From NCBI GenBank assembly GCA_000720375.1, contig JOAA01000021.1, positions 186,001 to 250,000 of the forward strand: a stretch of DNA of 64,000 nucleotides, read 5' to 3'. The position numbers were made by a program, and so were the translations under genes. This DNA comes from Rhodococcus rhodnii (lineage in GTDB: Bacteria > Actinomycetota > Actinomycetes > Mycobacteriales > Pseudonocardiaceae). This document shows positions 55,276 to 63,361 of this stretch, piece after piece. Numbering within the stretch: the stretch's first letter is position 1; the number at the start of each line of letters is the position of its first letter. A model generated the notes under the pieces. It saw nothing but the letters and a program-made list of their open reading frames with translations. It searched no databases and was not told where the DNA came from.

Positions 55276-55896
55276 TCAGAGCAGGTCGTCGAGCTGGGGC
55301 AGGTAGTGGTCCAGCCGCTCCCGCTTCGCCTTGAGATACGGCAGGTTGTCGTCGTTCACGTCGATGAGCAGCGGAACCTGTTCGGAGATACGGATTCCGT
55401 ACTGCGACAGCGACTCGACCTTGTGCGGGTTGTTGGACAGCAGGCGGATCGCTGGCACGCCGAGGTCTTGCAGGATGTCCGCGGCTGCCTGGTAGTCGCG
55501 GCAGTCCACGGGCAGGCCGAGCGCAACATTGGCGTCGACGGTGTCCAGGCCGTCTTCCTGCAGCCGCATCGCCTTCAGCTTGGCCAGCAGGCCGATGCCC
55601 CGCCCTTCGTGGCCCTGCAGGTAGATCAGGATGCCCGCGCCCTCGGCGACGATCGCCTTCATCGCCGCGGATAACTGATCACCGCACTCGCACCGGGTGG
55701 ACGCGAACACGTCACCGGTCAGGCATTCGGAATGCACGCGGGTCAGCGGGTCGCGGCCGGTGATGTCGCCGTACACCAGTGCCATGTGCTCGATCGCCGA
55801 CGTCGGGTCCTGGTATCCCACCGCGAGAAAGTCACCGTACCGGGTGGGCAGCCGGGTTTCGGCGGCTCGTCGGGTGAAGCCGGCAAGTTCCGTCAT
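55276..55896 (-). CDS. ribA: GTP cyclohydrolase II homologue with Tyr-to-Met active-site change
   Basis: A 206-residue RibA fold from the ATG at 55896, which overlaps the upstream stop (ATGA). Zinc ligands Cys58, Cys69 and Cys71 (HSECLTGDVFASTRCECG) and the GHEGRGIGLL loop are intact. At the position of the E. coli catalytic Tyr105 it has Met110 (AKLKAMRLQEDG). In Streptomyces coelicolor SCO 6655 the same change yields FAPy rather than the deformylated riboflavin precursor (established work, recalled). No other riboflavin gene is present. Last gene of a six-gene operon, so it probably serves a special pathway rather than riboflavin. Confidence 0.9.
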   Translation of the reverse strand: MTELAGFTRRAAETRLPTRYGDFLAVGYQDPTSAIEHMALVYGDITGRDPLTRVHSECLTGDVFASTRCECGDQLSAAMKAIVAEGAGILIYLQGHEGRGIGLLAKLKAMRLQEDGLDTVDANVALGLPVDCRDYQAAADILQDLGVPAIRLLSNNPHKVESLSQYGIRISEQVPLLIDVNDDNLPYLKAKRERLDHYLPQLDDLL

Positions 55897-56810
55897 AGTG
55901 CCTTTTCCAATCTCCGCAGCACCGGCGCGCGGAGGATCAGCACTCCGGCACCGGGCAGGCTCGCGACCAGCGCGAGCACTCCGTACACCACCGCTGTGGT
56001 CAGTCCCTGCGCGGCGCCCAGACCGGCGGCACCGAACACCACCGCGGCCACGCCTTCCCTCGGTCCCCAGCCCCCGATGTTCACCGGAAGTCCCATCGCC
56101 AGCAGCGACAGCACCATCAACGGCACCAGCTGGGCGATCGGCGCCGTCGACCCGACCGCATGGGCCGCGACGACGAACAGGGCGATGTGCCCGGCCAGCG
56201 CTGCCGCTGACAGTAGCGTGATTCCCGGCCACGCGTTACGGGCCAACAGTCCCGCCCTGATGTCAGCGATGGTCCTTGACAGACCGGTGTTGTCGCGTAC
56301 CCACCGTTTCGCGGCGACGAACGCGACCGCGATCACGGCGAGCACACCGAGGATGACCAGGATGATGTCACGAGGCAGACCGAGGGACGGAACCGCGAGC
56401 AGCACGGCCACCCCGGCGACGATGATCACGGCTTGGCCCGCGATGCGTTCGAGGACAACAGCTCGCACACCTCGGCCGAGGTCGCCTTCCTGTCGTCCAT
56501 GTTCGACCGCTCGCTGGACGTCACCGAGAACACCGGCCGGCAGCACCGAGTTGAGGAACAACGCACGGTAGTAGTCCAGCACCGCACGGGGAAGCGAAAG
56601 CCGCAGGCCGAGACGGCGGGCGACAAGACACCAGCGCCACGCACTGAGCACTGTGGTCGCCAGCCCGATGCCGAGGGCCGCGAAGATCTCGCCCACGGTG
56701 ATCACGCGCAGCCCGTCCACGAAGCTCTGGGTACCCAGTTGGAGAAAAAGCGCAACGAGAATTCCGGCGCCGATCAGCAGCTTGGCCCACGCCCACATGC
56801 TCTTCTTCAT
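55893..56810 (-). CDS. Flippase-like membrane protein (UPF0104/LPG synthase TM family)
   Basis: A 305-residue integral membrane protein with about eight hydrophobic helices. FLNSVLPAGVLGDVQRAVEHGRQEGDLGRGVRAVVLERIAGQ and VNIGGWGPREGVAAVVFGAAG are the two signatures of the lysyl-phosphatidylglycerol-synthetase TM-domain family. It is often linked to glycosyltransferases and is thought to handle lipid-linked intermediates. Overlaps the methyltransferase before it and ribA after it by four bases each. Confidence 0.87.
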   Translation of the reverse strand: MKKSMWAWAKLLIGAGILVALFLQLGTQSFVDGLRVITVGEIFAALGIGLATTVLSAWRWCLVARRLGLRLSLPRAVLDYYRALFLNSVLPAGVLGDVQRAVEHGRQEGDLGRGVRAVVLERIAGQAVIIVAGVAVLLAVPSLGLPRDIILVILGVLAVIAVAFVAAKRWVRDNTGLSRTIADIRAGLLARNAWPGITLLSAAALAGHIALFVVAAHAVGSTAPIAQLVPLMVLSLLAMGLPVNIGGWGPREGVAAVVFGAAGLGAAQGLTTAVVYGVLALVASLPGAGVLILRAPVLRRLEKAL

Positions 56811-57613
56811 GACGCACCTGCCGGCAGGGCGAGCAGGTCCTCATGGTGGACAACGACGCGCAGTTCGGTGTCGCCCACCCTGCGGTCCAAATACGCCTTG
56901 GCGTGCTCGGCGAGTCCAGGCTGGTGTTCGACGGCGGCGGCCACCCAGCCCCGCAACCACTCGGTGATCAGTGCGGCGTCGCCTGCGCCGAGGCGCCACG
57001 GGCTGGGCCTGCGGTGCACGGTCGCTCCTTGGTTCTCGAAGAGTTTGGCGGCGGTGTCCACTGCGTCCGGCCCAAGCAGCCGTCTGCCGTCCACTGTCCG
57101 TCGTTGGTGTGCGTTGAATGCCTTGACCAGTTCGCCGTCGAGTGCGTCGACCGGGTCCAGTTCGACCTGGCCGGCCACGGACAGGGCGAAGAAGACCGGG
57201 ACCTTGGCGCACGCCTGCGCCAGTGCGGCCATCTCCTCCACGGTCAACAGATCGAGCAGGGCCGAAGCGGTCACGAGCGACGTCCCGCTCAGGTCGGCCG
57301 CGCGAAGCCGGGTGATGTCCTGCAGCTCGCCGGTGACCGTGACGTTCCTGGGCATCCCGGCCACGGCACGCGACAACAGACCCGGGTCGCGGTCGTGCAG
57401 GATCCAGTGCTGCGGTGCGGGCAGCTTGGCCGAGAGCCAGCGGCCCATCGAGCCGATGCCGCAGCCGAGGTCACGGACGATCAGTCCGGGCCGGTCACCG
57501 AGGTACGCGCGCAGCGGCTCGACGAGTTCGGCCGACCGGGCCGCTGCGTCCGCGTCCTCCCGCAGCGACAACCACTCGGCCGGGTACGTGGTGTTGTTGC
57601 TCATCTGCGACAT
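56807..57613 (-). CDS. SAM-dependent methyltransferase of the GTP-cyclohydrolase operon
   Basis: 268 residues; the ATG at 57613 is 6 bases after GGAGGA, inside the end of the glycosyltransferase gene. Motif I IVRDLGCGIGSMGRWLS (near 45-60) is a standard SAM-binding loop, with LHDRDPGLLSRAVA as the acidic second motif. The chain lacks the usual class I post-motifs of known families. The acceptor is unknown; by context it is a sugar or pterin-like intermediate. Confidence 0.8.
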   Translation of the reverse strand: MSQMSNNTTYPAEWLSLREDADAAARSAELVEPLRAYLGDRPGLIVRDLGCGIGSMGRWLSAKLPAPQHWILHDRDPGLLSRAVAGMPRNVTVTGELQDITRLRAADLSGTSLVTASALLDLLTVEEMAALAQACAKVPVFFALSVAGQVELDPVDALDGELVKAFNAHQRRTVDGRRLLGPDAVDTAAKLFENQGATVHRRPSPWRLGAGDAALITEWLRGWVAAAVEHQPGLAEHAKAYLDRRVGDTELRVVVHHEDLLALPAGAS

Positions 57614-58653
57614 GCCGGTTCCTCCAGGTCAGCCAGCACATCGGCCAGTTCACGCGCCGCTGTGTCCCAGTCGATCAGCGTTTCCCGCCGGGCGTGTGCC
57701 GCGGCGCGCAGCTTGTCGCGCAGCGGCGCGTCGGTGAAGAACCGGCGCAGCGCATCGGCGAGCCGCCAGGTGAGGATGCCGGGCACGGTGCCGTCGGGTG
57801 CTTTGCCGACGGTCTCCGGCATCGCGCTGACTTTCGTTGCCAGCACTGGAATTCCCCGAGCCAACGCCTCGGTCAGGACCATGCCGTAGGTCTCGGTGTG
57901 CGACGGCAGGACGAACAGGTCCGCCGCCGCGTAGCTGGCTTCGAGCTCCGCGCCCGTCTTCGGCCCGGTCATCTTGACCCGGTCGGCCAGCCCGCTTTCC
58001 TTGATCATCTCGTGCAGCCGGAGCACGTAGTCGCTGTCCCGCCGCAACGAGCCGACGAGCTCGCAGCTGAACGGCAGGTCACGGACGTCTTCGAGCGCCT
58101 CGACGAGCCGGTCCTGGCCCTTGCGCTGGGTCACCGCGGCCACGCACAGCAACCGTGAGCGACCGTCGGTGCCTGGTGCGAGCGGCGCGGGGTCGGTGCC
58201 CGGCGGCACGGCGTGCACACGGTCGCCGTCGAGCCAGTGGTGCTGCACGATCCGGCGCGCCGCCCACGGGCTGGTCGCGATGACCATGCCCGCGGCGTGC
58301 AGCGTCTCCCGTTCCCGGGTGTTGAGGTCCTTGGCGAGGTCGGGATCCAGGCCCGTCTCGTCCGCCAGAGGCAAGTGCACCAGCACCGCCAGCCGTAACC
58401 GGCGTGCCTGCGGCACCACGACCTCCGGGACACCGCAGGCGACGAGCCCGTCGATCAGGACGGTCGCGCCCTCGTCCAGCTTCGCGAGGGCGCTCGCCAG
58501 CTCCTGACGGGCTTTGTCGTCTGGTGTCGGCCATGTCCCGGCAATCGCGACCTCGGTGGCGCCGAGCGCGCGGACCATACGACGGTCGTACACGTTCCCG
58601 CCGCTTGGCACCGCCTGGTCGTCGATGTCGCCAGGGACAACGAAGGTGATCAC
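57601..58653 (-). CDS. Glycosyltransferase family 4
   Basis: A GT-B enzyme of 350 residues. I start it at the GTG at 58653, overlapping the upstream stop (GTGA), giving [26 protein letters not shown]; a GTG at 58677 is the alternative. The N-domain glycine-rich loop is [10 protein letters not shown]. The C-domain donor site is [29 protein letters not shown] with the E-x7-E signature, and [15 protein letters not shown] holds the K-G phosphate contact. It uses a nucleotide-sugar donor. The acceptor is unknown. Confidence 0.88.
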   Translation of the reverse strand: MITFVVPGDIDDQAVPSGGNVYDRRMVRALGATEVAIAGTWPTPDDKARQELASALAKLDEGATVLIDGLVACGVPEVVVPQARRLRLAVLVHLPLADETGLDPDLAKDLNTRERETLHAAGMVIATSPWAARRIVQHHWLDGDRVHAVPPGTDPAPLAPGTDGRSRLLCVAAVTQRKGQDRLVEALEDVRDLPFSCELVGSLRRDSDYVLRLHEMIKESGLADRVKMTGPKTGAELEASYAAADLFVLPSHTETYGMVLTEALARGIPVLATKVSAMPETVGKAPDGTVPGILTWRLADALRRFFTDAPLRDKLRAAAHARRETLIDWDTAARELADVLADLEEPACRR

Positions 58654-59048
58654 AGCTGACGCCGATAACTTGCCCACGCCACATGGGATTCATGCAGCGT
58701 GACGGTGATTTCGGACAGTCCACGCGCGCCGTCGCCGAGCTTGCCCTCACCGATGCGGTCCACCAACCGGTCGGCGATCACCTTGGCGAGGAACTCGGTG
58801 GAGGTGTTGATGCCCTTGAAATCCGGCTCATCGTCCAGATTGCGGTAGTTGAGCGGACCGAGCACGTCCTTGAGCTGCTCGGTGGCGAGTCCAATGTCGA
58901 CAACGATGTTGTCGTCGTCGAGTTCGGCTCGTGAGAACGTGGCGTCCACGAGGAACGTCGCGCCGTGCAGCCGCTGCGCGGGTCCGAAAACCTCGCCATG
59001 GAAGCTGTGAGCGACCATGACGTGATCGCGGACGGTGATGCTGAACAC
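58650..59048 (-). CDS. 6-Pyruvoyl-tetrahydropterin synthase/QueD-like protein lacking key residues
   Basis: A 132-residue T-fold protein from the GTG at 59048 behind GGGAGG; a TTG at 59081 overlapping the upstream stop is possible. His14 (MVAHSFH) and His28 (RLHGATF) match two QueD zinc ligands. The third (QueD His33) is Ala30, and the catalytic Cys of the KCGRLHGH motif is Ala24 (PAQRLHGA). [25 protein letters not shown] and [14 protein letters not shown] keep the fold. It probably binds a pterin or pyrimidine and does a different reaction. Third-last base overlap with the glycosyltransferase. Confidence 0.82.
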   Translation of the reverse strand: MFSITVRDHVMVAHSFHGEVFGPAQRLHGATFLVDATFSRAELDDDNIVVDIGLATEQLKDVLGPLNYRNLDDEPDFKGINTSTEFLAKVIADRLVDRIGEGKLGDGARGLSEITVTLHESHVAWASYRRQL

Positions 59049-59077
59049 CCGGGGGCCCTCCCAATCGGTTCGTGTCG

Positions 59078-60046
59078 TCAACCGTCGTACCTAATACGGT
59101 GACAAAGGCCAGGTAGTTCACCGCTGGCCAGAGAACTCATCACCCGGGGCAACTCGTCGAACGGGAATTCCCCGCTGATGAGTGCGTCAAACCCCGGGTC
59201 AGCCAGCAGATCCAGGGCCACGGCCAGCCGATCCGCGTAGTCGCGGCTCGTTCGGCGGGCCTTGGCCACTTTCCCTACCTGGCTTGCCCGAATGGACAGG
59301 CGACGCGAGTGGAACCACTCCCCCAGCGGGAGGTTCACCCGGCGATCGCCGTACCAGCTCATCTCGATGACCTCGCCGTCCTCGGCGAGCAGCTCGAGCG
59401 CCCTGACCAGGCCTGCCTCGGTCGCTGTGGCGTGCACGACCAGGTCACAGCCGTCCTTGGCGTCCTGCGGCAGCGCGAAATCGACCCCCAGGGAAGCCGC
59501 CACTTCGGCCTTCGCCGGATCGGCGTCGACCAACTGGACCCGGGTGGCGGGAAAACCGGACAGCACCTTGGCCACGGACGCGCCCACCATGCCCGCACCG
59601 ATCACGGCGATCCGGTCGCCGATCATGGGTGCCGCGTCCCATACGGCGTTGACGGCCGTTTCGACCGTTCCGGTCAGAATCGCCCGTTCGGGCGGCACAT
59701 TGTCCGGAACGACCGACACGGCGGTCGCCGGAACGACGTATCGAGTCTGATGTGGATAGAGGCAGAACACTGTCCTGCCGACAAGGTGGCCGGGTCCCTC
59801 CTCGACCACCCCCACGTTGAGGTACCCGTACTTGACCGGTGCAGGGAAATCACCCTCCTGGAACGGAGCCCGCATCGCCTCGTACTGACTCGGCGGGACT
59901 TCACCCCGGAAGACAAGCGTTTCGGTGCCCCGGCTGACCCCGCTGAAAATAGTTCGAACCAACACATCGTCCGGCGCGTGTTGTTGCACATGAGCAGGCC
60001 CAATGTCGCCACGACCAGCCGAACGCACCCAGAACGCCCGTTCCAT
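59078..60046 (-). CDS. Medium-chain (zinc-type) dehydrogenase/reductase
   Basis: A 322-residue MDR protein, first of the operon. The GroES-like N-domain is [23 protein letters not shown]..., with the Cys/His catalytic-zinc set poorly conserved. The Rossmann motif is [16 protein letters not shown] (near 147-162), followed by the acidic [15 protein letters not shown]. It resembles the sugar/threonine dehydrogenase-like MDR members that oxidise or isomerise polyols in natural-product pathways. The family-typical structural zinc Cys cluster is absent. Confidence 0.85.
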   Translation of the reverse strand: MERAFWVRSAGRGDIGPAHVQQHAPDDVLVRTIFSGVSRGTETLVFRGEVPPSQYEAMRAPFQEGDFPAPVKYGYLNVGVVEEGPGHLVGRTVFCLYPHQTRYVVPATAVSVVPDNVPPERAILTGTVETAVNAVWDAAPMIGDRIAVIGAGMVGASVAKVLSGFPATRVQLVDADPAKAEVAASLGVDFALPQDAKDGCDLVVHATATEAGLVRALELLAEDGEVIEMSWYGDRRVNLPLGEWFHSRRLSIRASQVGKVAKARRTSRDYADRLAVALDLLADPGFDALISGEFPFDELPRVMSSLASGELPGLCHRIRYDG

Positions 60047-60060
60047 TCGTTCTACCCTCC

Positions 60061-60085
60061 ACTCAAGGTCTCGATCACCTTAAGT
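60061..60085. promoter_or_regulatory. Dyad in the divergent promoter of the GTP-cyclohydrolase operon
   Basis: ACTCAAGGT (60061-60069) and ACCTTAAGT (60077-60085) are inverted copies (8 of 9) spaced by 7 bases, in the 54-base gap between the MDR dehydrogenase (minus) and the CDP-alcohol phosphatidyltransferase (plus, GGGAGGG at about 60089-60095). One regulator may control both directions. Confidence 0.5.
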
Positions 60086-60100
60086 AGTGGGAGGGCTGCG

Positions 60101-60781
60101 TTGGCCGTCGAGCCCCTTGTGGCCGTGGTCGGACAGTTGCTGCTGCTCACTGCCCTCGCGATGGTCACGCCCCTTGGCGTCGAGGGGTGGGTGGCCGGGG
60201 CTGCTTATGCCGTTGTGATGGGCGGCATGTTGATGACGGCTCTGTTCCGCACGGGTGCGAAGACCGTGGGAGCTGCGAACCGCGTGACGCTCGCCAGGGC
60301 GGCGCTTGTGGGAAGCGTGACGGCTTTCGTGTTCGATTCCTTCTGGCGGCCCGCTCCTGTGGCGCTGCTGGCCGTGATCGCCGCGGTCGCGTTGATCGGC
60401 GATGCGATCGACGGGCAGATCGCACGGCGTACGGGGTGTGCTACGCCGTTGGGTGCGCGTTTCGACATGGAAGTGGACGCGTTCCTGATTCTCGTGCTGA
60501 GCGTTTTCGTGGCCCAGTTCATGGGGCCGTGGGTGTTGCTGATGGGCGCCATGCGGTACGTGTTCGTCGCCGCGAGTTGGGTGTTTCCGTGGCTCAATGC
60601 TCCGCTTCCGCACAGCATGGCGCGCAAATCCGTGGCCGCCGCTCAGGGGATCGCTTTGGTGGCGGCGGCTTCAGGCGCACTGCCGCACACGGTCTCCCTC
60701 CTGATCATCGTTGCCGCACTGGCCACATTGGTCTGGTCGTTCGGCCGGGACACGATCTGGTTGTACCGCTCGCGGGCCTGA
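60101..60781 (+). CDS. CDP-alcohol phosphatidyltransferase
   Basis: A 226-residue integral membrane enzyme. I start at the TTG at 60101, six bases after GGGAGGG (protein LAVEPLVAVVGQLLLL); no ATG or GTG fits better. The signature D-G-x2-A-R-x8-G-x3-D-x3-D is exact in DAIDGQIARRTGCATPLGARFDMEVD (near residues 103-127). It transfers a phosphatidyl or phospho-alcohol group from a CDP donor. Divergent from, and probably co-regulated with, the glycosyltransferase/flippase operon, which suggests a lipid-linked product. The 3' end overlaps the beta-helix gene. Confidence 0.88.
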   Translation: MAVEPLVAVVGQLLLLTALAMVTPLGVEGWVAGAAYAVVMGGMLMTALFRTGAKTVGAANRVTLARAALVGSVTAFVFDSFWRPAPVALLAVIAAVALIGDAIDGQIARRTGCATPLGARFDMEVDAFLILVLSVFVAQFMGPWVLLMGAMRYVFVAASWVFPWLNAPLPHSMARKSVAAAQGIALVAAASGALPHTVSLLIIVAALATLVWSFGRDTIWLYRSRA

Positions 60782-61234
60782 CATCACGTTGCACACGTCG
60801 ATCTCGGCGAGGTCGAGCCGCCGCCCCTTGCCACGCAGGGTCAATGGGACGCCGCAGATGTCGGTCATGCTGAGCCCGCGTACTCGGACATCGTCCACTG
60901 TGTCCAGAACAAGGCCTTGGCAGTGTTCGAGGACCACAGCGGACACCGTGACATCGCTCGATGCGAGCACCTTGATTCCCCCTTGCGGCCACGGAGTCCG
61001 GTATCGGAACGTGCCGTCCGCGACTGAGCCGGTGTCGTAGCCGTAGACCGCGCAGTCCACAATGGTCACGCCGGTGCAGCCGATCAGCCGGATCCCGTCG
61101 CCATCGCATGTGTTGATCGTGACGCGGGCGATGGTCACGTCGCGGCAGTTCTCGAGCACGAGACCGTCGCCCGCGGTGTCGATGACGATGTCCTCGATCG
61201 TCACGGCGGTCAGATCTTTGAAGTGCTGTGCCAT
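60671..61234 (-). CDS. Small right-handed beta-helix protein
   Basis: A 187-residue protein from the ATG at 61234. Repeating rungs of about 20-24 residues (DGLVLENCRDVTIARVTI; DGIRLIGCTGVTIVDCAV; GIKVLASSDVTVSAVVL; GLVLDTVDDVRVRGLSM) form a pectate-lyase-like solenoid over residues about 8-150. There is no signal peptide. The start overlaps the MMPL end by 25 bases, and the last 37 codons overlap the convergent CDP-alcohol phosphatidyltransferase; that tail (from about residue 150) loses the repeat. The C-terminus may have been lost and replaced. Confidence 0.68.
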   Translation of the reverse strand: MAQHFKDLTAVTIEDIVIDTAGDGLVLENCRDVTIARVTINTCDGDGIRLIGCTGVTIVDCAVYGYDTGSVADGTFRYRTPWPQGGIKVLASSDVTVSAVVLEHCQGLVLDTVDDVRVRGLSMTDICGVPLTLRGKGRRLDLAEIDVCNVMSGPRAVQPDRVPAERPDQCGQCGNDDQEGDRVRQCA

Positions 61235-63186
61235 CGGGGCATCCACCAGTTTGCTCGGCCGAACATGTGCATCAAGGCGGGGACGAGCATCGTCCGCAGC
61301 ACGAAAGCGTCCAATGCGATGGCCACCGCGAGACCCAGACCGATCTCGGCGACGAACCGCTGACCGCCGAGGACGAACGAGCCGAAAACGAAGATCATGA
61401 TCGCCGCGGCCGCTGTGATCACGCGGCTGGTGTCGGCGACACCGACCGTCACCGCCCGCGAGTTGTCCTTGGTCCGTATCCATTCCTCGTGCATCCGGCT
61501 GACCAGGAAGACCTGGTAGTCCATCGACAGTCCGAAGAGGATCGACAGCAGCAGCACCGGGGTGAACGCCTCGATCGGGCCGGTCCCCACGTCCAGCAGA
61601 TCCGCACCCCAGCCCCACTGGAACACCGCGACGACCACGCCGAACGTGGCGGCCGCGGCGAGCAGGTTCATCACCGCCGCGGTGAGCGGGATGAGCAGGC
61701 TGCGGAACGCGAACATCAGCAGAAGACCGCCGAGCAGCACGATGATCGCCAGGAACAGGGGCAGCTTCCCGGCGAGCAGGCCGGTGAAGTCGTCGTTGAG
61801 CGCGGTCATCCCGCCGACGTGCACGTTGTCCGGCAGCACCGCACGCAGCCGGGTGATCAGCTCGGACGTGGCTTCGTCCTGCGGTGACGTCGTCGGGATG
61901 ACCTGGACCACCCCGATGGAGCCGTCCGGGCTGAGCACGACTGGGCCGACGTGTGCGATGCCTTCGACCGTGGCCACGCGGTCCAGGCCGTGTGGCGGCT
62001 GCGCGACGACCTGCAGTGGACCGTTGATCCCAGGCCCGAAGCCGTCCGCGAGCATGTCGTAGGCCTTGCGAGCCGTGCTGGACGGCGGTTGCGTGCCCTG
62101 GTCGGCAAAGCCAAGGCGGAGCGAGAGAATCGGCACGGCCAACGCGACCATCACGATCGCGGCCGTGACGGCAAGCGCTTTGGGGCGACGTTCGGTGAAC
62201 GCGGCCCATCTGTTCCACGCGCCGTCCTTTCGGCGCCCCATCACGCGCTTACCCACCACCGCAAGCAACGCGGGCAGCAGCGTCACCGACGTGGCCACCG
62301 TCATCACCACGACAATCGCCGACGAGATCGCAAGTCCTGCCAGGAACGACACGTCCAGCACAAGCAGACCCAGCAACGCGACACACACGGTGCCTCCGGC
62401 GAACACGACCGCACGGCCGGACGTGGTCACCGCCGTGACAATGGATTCGCCTGTGCTGAGGCCGGTTTTGAGGCCGTTGCGATGCCGGGTGACGATGAAC
62501 AACGCGTAGTCGATGCCCACACCCAGACCGATCAGCGTGCCCAGGATCGGCGCGGATGTGGCGATGTCGACGAGATGGCCTGCGAACCCCGCCACCAGCA
62601 GCCCGCAGCCGAGCGCCACCGCGGCGACCACGATCGGCAGCAGCATGCCCAGGATCGAGCCGAACGCCAGCAGCAGGATCACCGCGGCCGCGATCAGGCC
62701 GTAGAGCACGCTGTGCCCGGCTTCCTGGGTGACCTCGCCGACCGCCGGGCCGCCGACCGCCACATCGAGACCGGGCGCTCTGGCCGCGTGGGCGATGTCG
62801 ATGACCTGCTTGACCGCGTCCTTGGACAGGTCCGAGCCGAGCGCGTCGAACGTCACGGTGGCGTAGGTGATGCCGTTGCTGACCTGCTGCGCGCGTTCCA
62901 CCCGGGTGACGTGCTCAACCTGGGCGATCTTGGCGAGGGCCTCGGTCATGCGCACCGATTGCGGGTCACCGCGCCAGACGACGGTGTCGATCTCCCCTGC
63001 CTGGTTCGGGAATGCCTGTTCGAGCAGGGCGAGTGCCGTGGTCGACTCGGATCCCGGGATGGTGACGTTGTCGTGGTACGCGGCTCCGGCCGACGACTGC
63101 GCCGCGCCGAGGCCGAGCAGTGCGACCAGCCACAGGCCGATGACCAGAAACCGGCGCCGCACGCACCAGCGTGCCAGAGCGTTCAC
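61210..63186 (-). CDS. MMPL/RND-family transporter
   Basis: A 658-residue membrane exporter from the GTG at 63186 behind GGGGGA. Two halves, each with an N-terminal helix, a large external loop and five to six helices. LGTLIGLGVGIDYALFIVTRHRN and LFGLSMDYQVFLVSRMHEEW are the paired GxxxDY proton-relay motifs of MmpL proteins. They export lipids, polyketides or drugs. The beta-helix gene overlaps its end, and a divergent histidine kinase gene starts 175 bases upstream of its start. Confidence 0.92.
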   Translation of the reverse strand: MNALARWCVRRRFLVIGLWLVALLGLGAAQSSAGAAYHDNVTIPGSESTTALALLEQAFPNQAGEIDTVVWRGDPQSVRMTEALAKIAQVEHVTRVERAQQVSNGITYATVTFDALGSDLSKDAVKQVIDIAHAARAPGLDVAVGGPAVGEVTQEAGHSVLYGLIAAAVILLLAFGSILGMLLPIVVAAVALGCGLLVAGFAGHLVDIATSAPILGTLIGLGVGIDYALFIVTRHRNGLKTGLSTGESIVTAVTTSGRAVVFAGGTVCVALLGLLVLDVSFLAGLAISSAIVVVMTVATSVTLLPALLAVVGKRVMGRRKDGAWNRWAAFTERRPKALAVTAAIVMVALAVPILSLRLGFADQGTQPPSSTARKAYDMLADGFGPGINGPLQVVAQPPHGLDRVATVEGIAHVGPVVLSPDGSIGVVQVIPTTSPQDEATSELITRLRAVLPDNVHVGGMTALNDDFTGLLAGKLPLFLAIIVLLGGLLLMFAFRSLLIPLTAAVMNLLAAAATFGVVVAVFQWGWGADLLDVGTGPIEAFTPVLLLSILFGLSMDYQVFLVSRMHEEWIRTKDNSRAVTVGVADTSRVITAAAAIMIFVFGSFVLGGQRFVAEIGLGLAVAIALDAFVLRTMLVPALMHMFGRANWWMPRWHSTSKI

Positions 63187-63361
63187 CGTGAGGTCCCCCT
63201 TCGTGTCGAAACGGACCTCACCAGCACAGCGAGTCACCAGGTCACATCGGCAGTCCGCAACCTCACCAATGGCGTGGACGAACGTCATGAACCGGGTGAC
63301 TTTCGTCAGGTCTTGACCCAAACCGCCTGGACAGCCGTGCCTCGCCGAATACCGTTGGGGC

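Noticed and set aside
55897..56232. N-terminal extension of the GTP cyclohydrolase frame
   Set aside because: Lies inside the flippase-like gene; GCH II similarity begins at the ATG at 55896 overlapping its stop.
59309..60100. Upstream extension of the CDP-alcohol phosphatidyltransferase frame
   Set aside because: Runs antisense through the MDR dehydrogenase; a TTG behind GGGAGGG at 60101 starts the hydrophobic protein.
61235..62218. Upstream part of the beta-helix frame
   Set aside because: Arg/Gly-rich sequence within the MMPL gene; solenoid repeats start only at the ATG at 61234.
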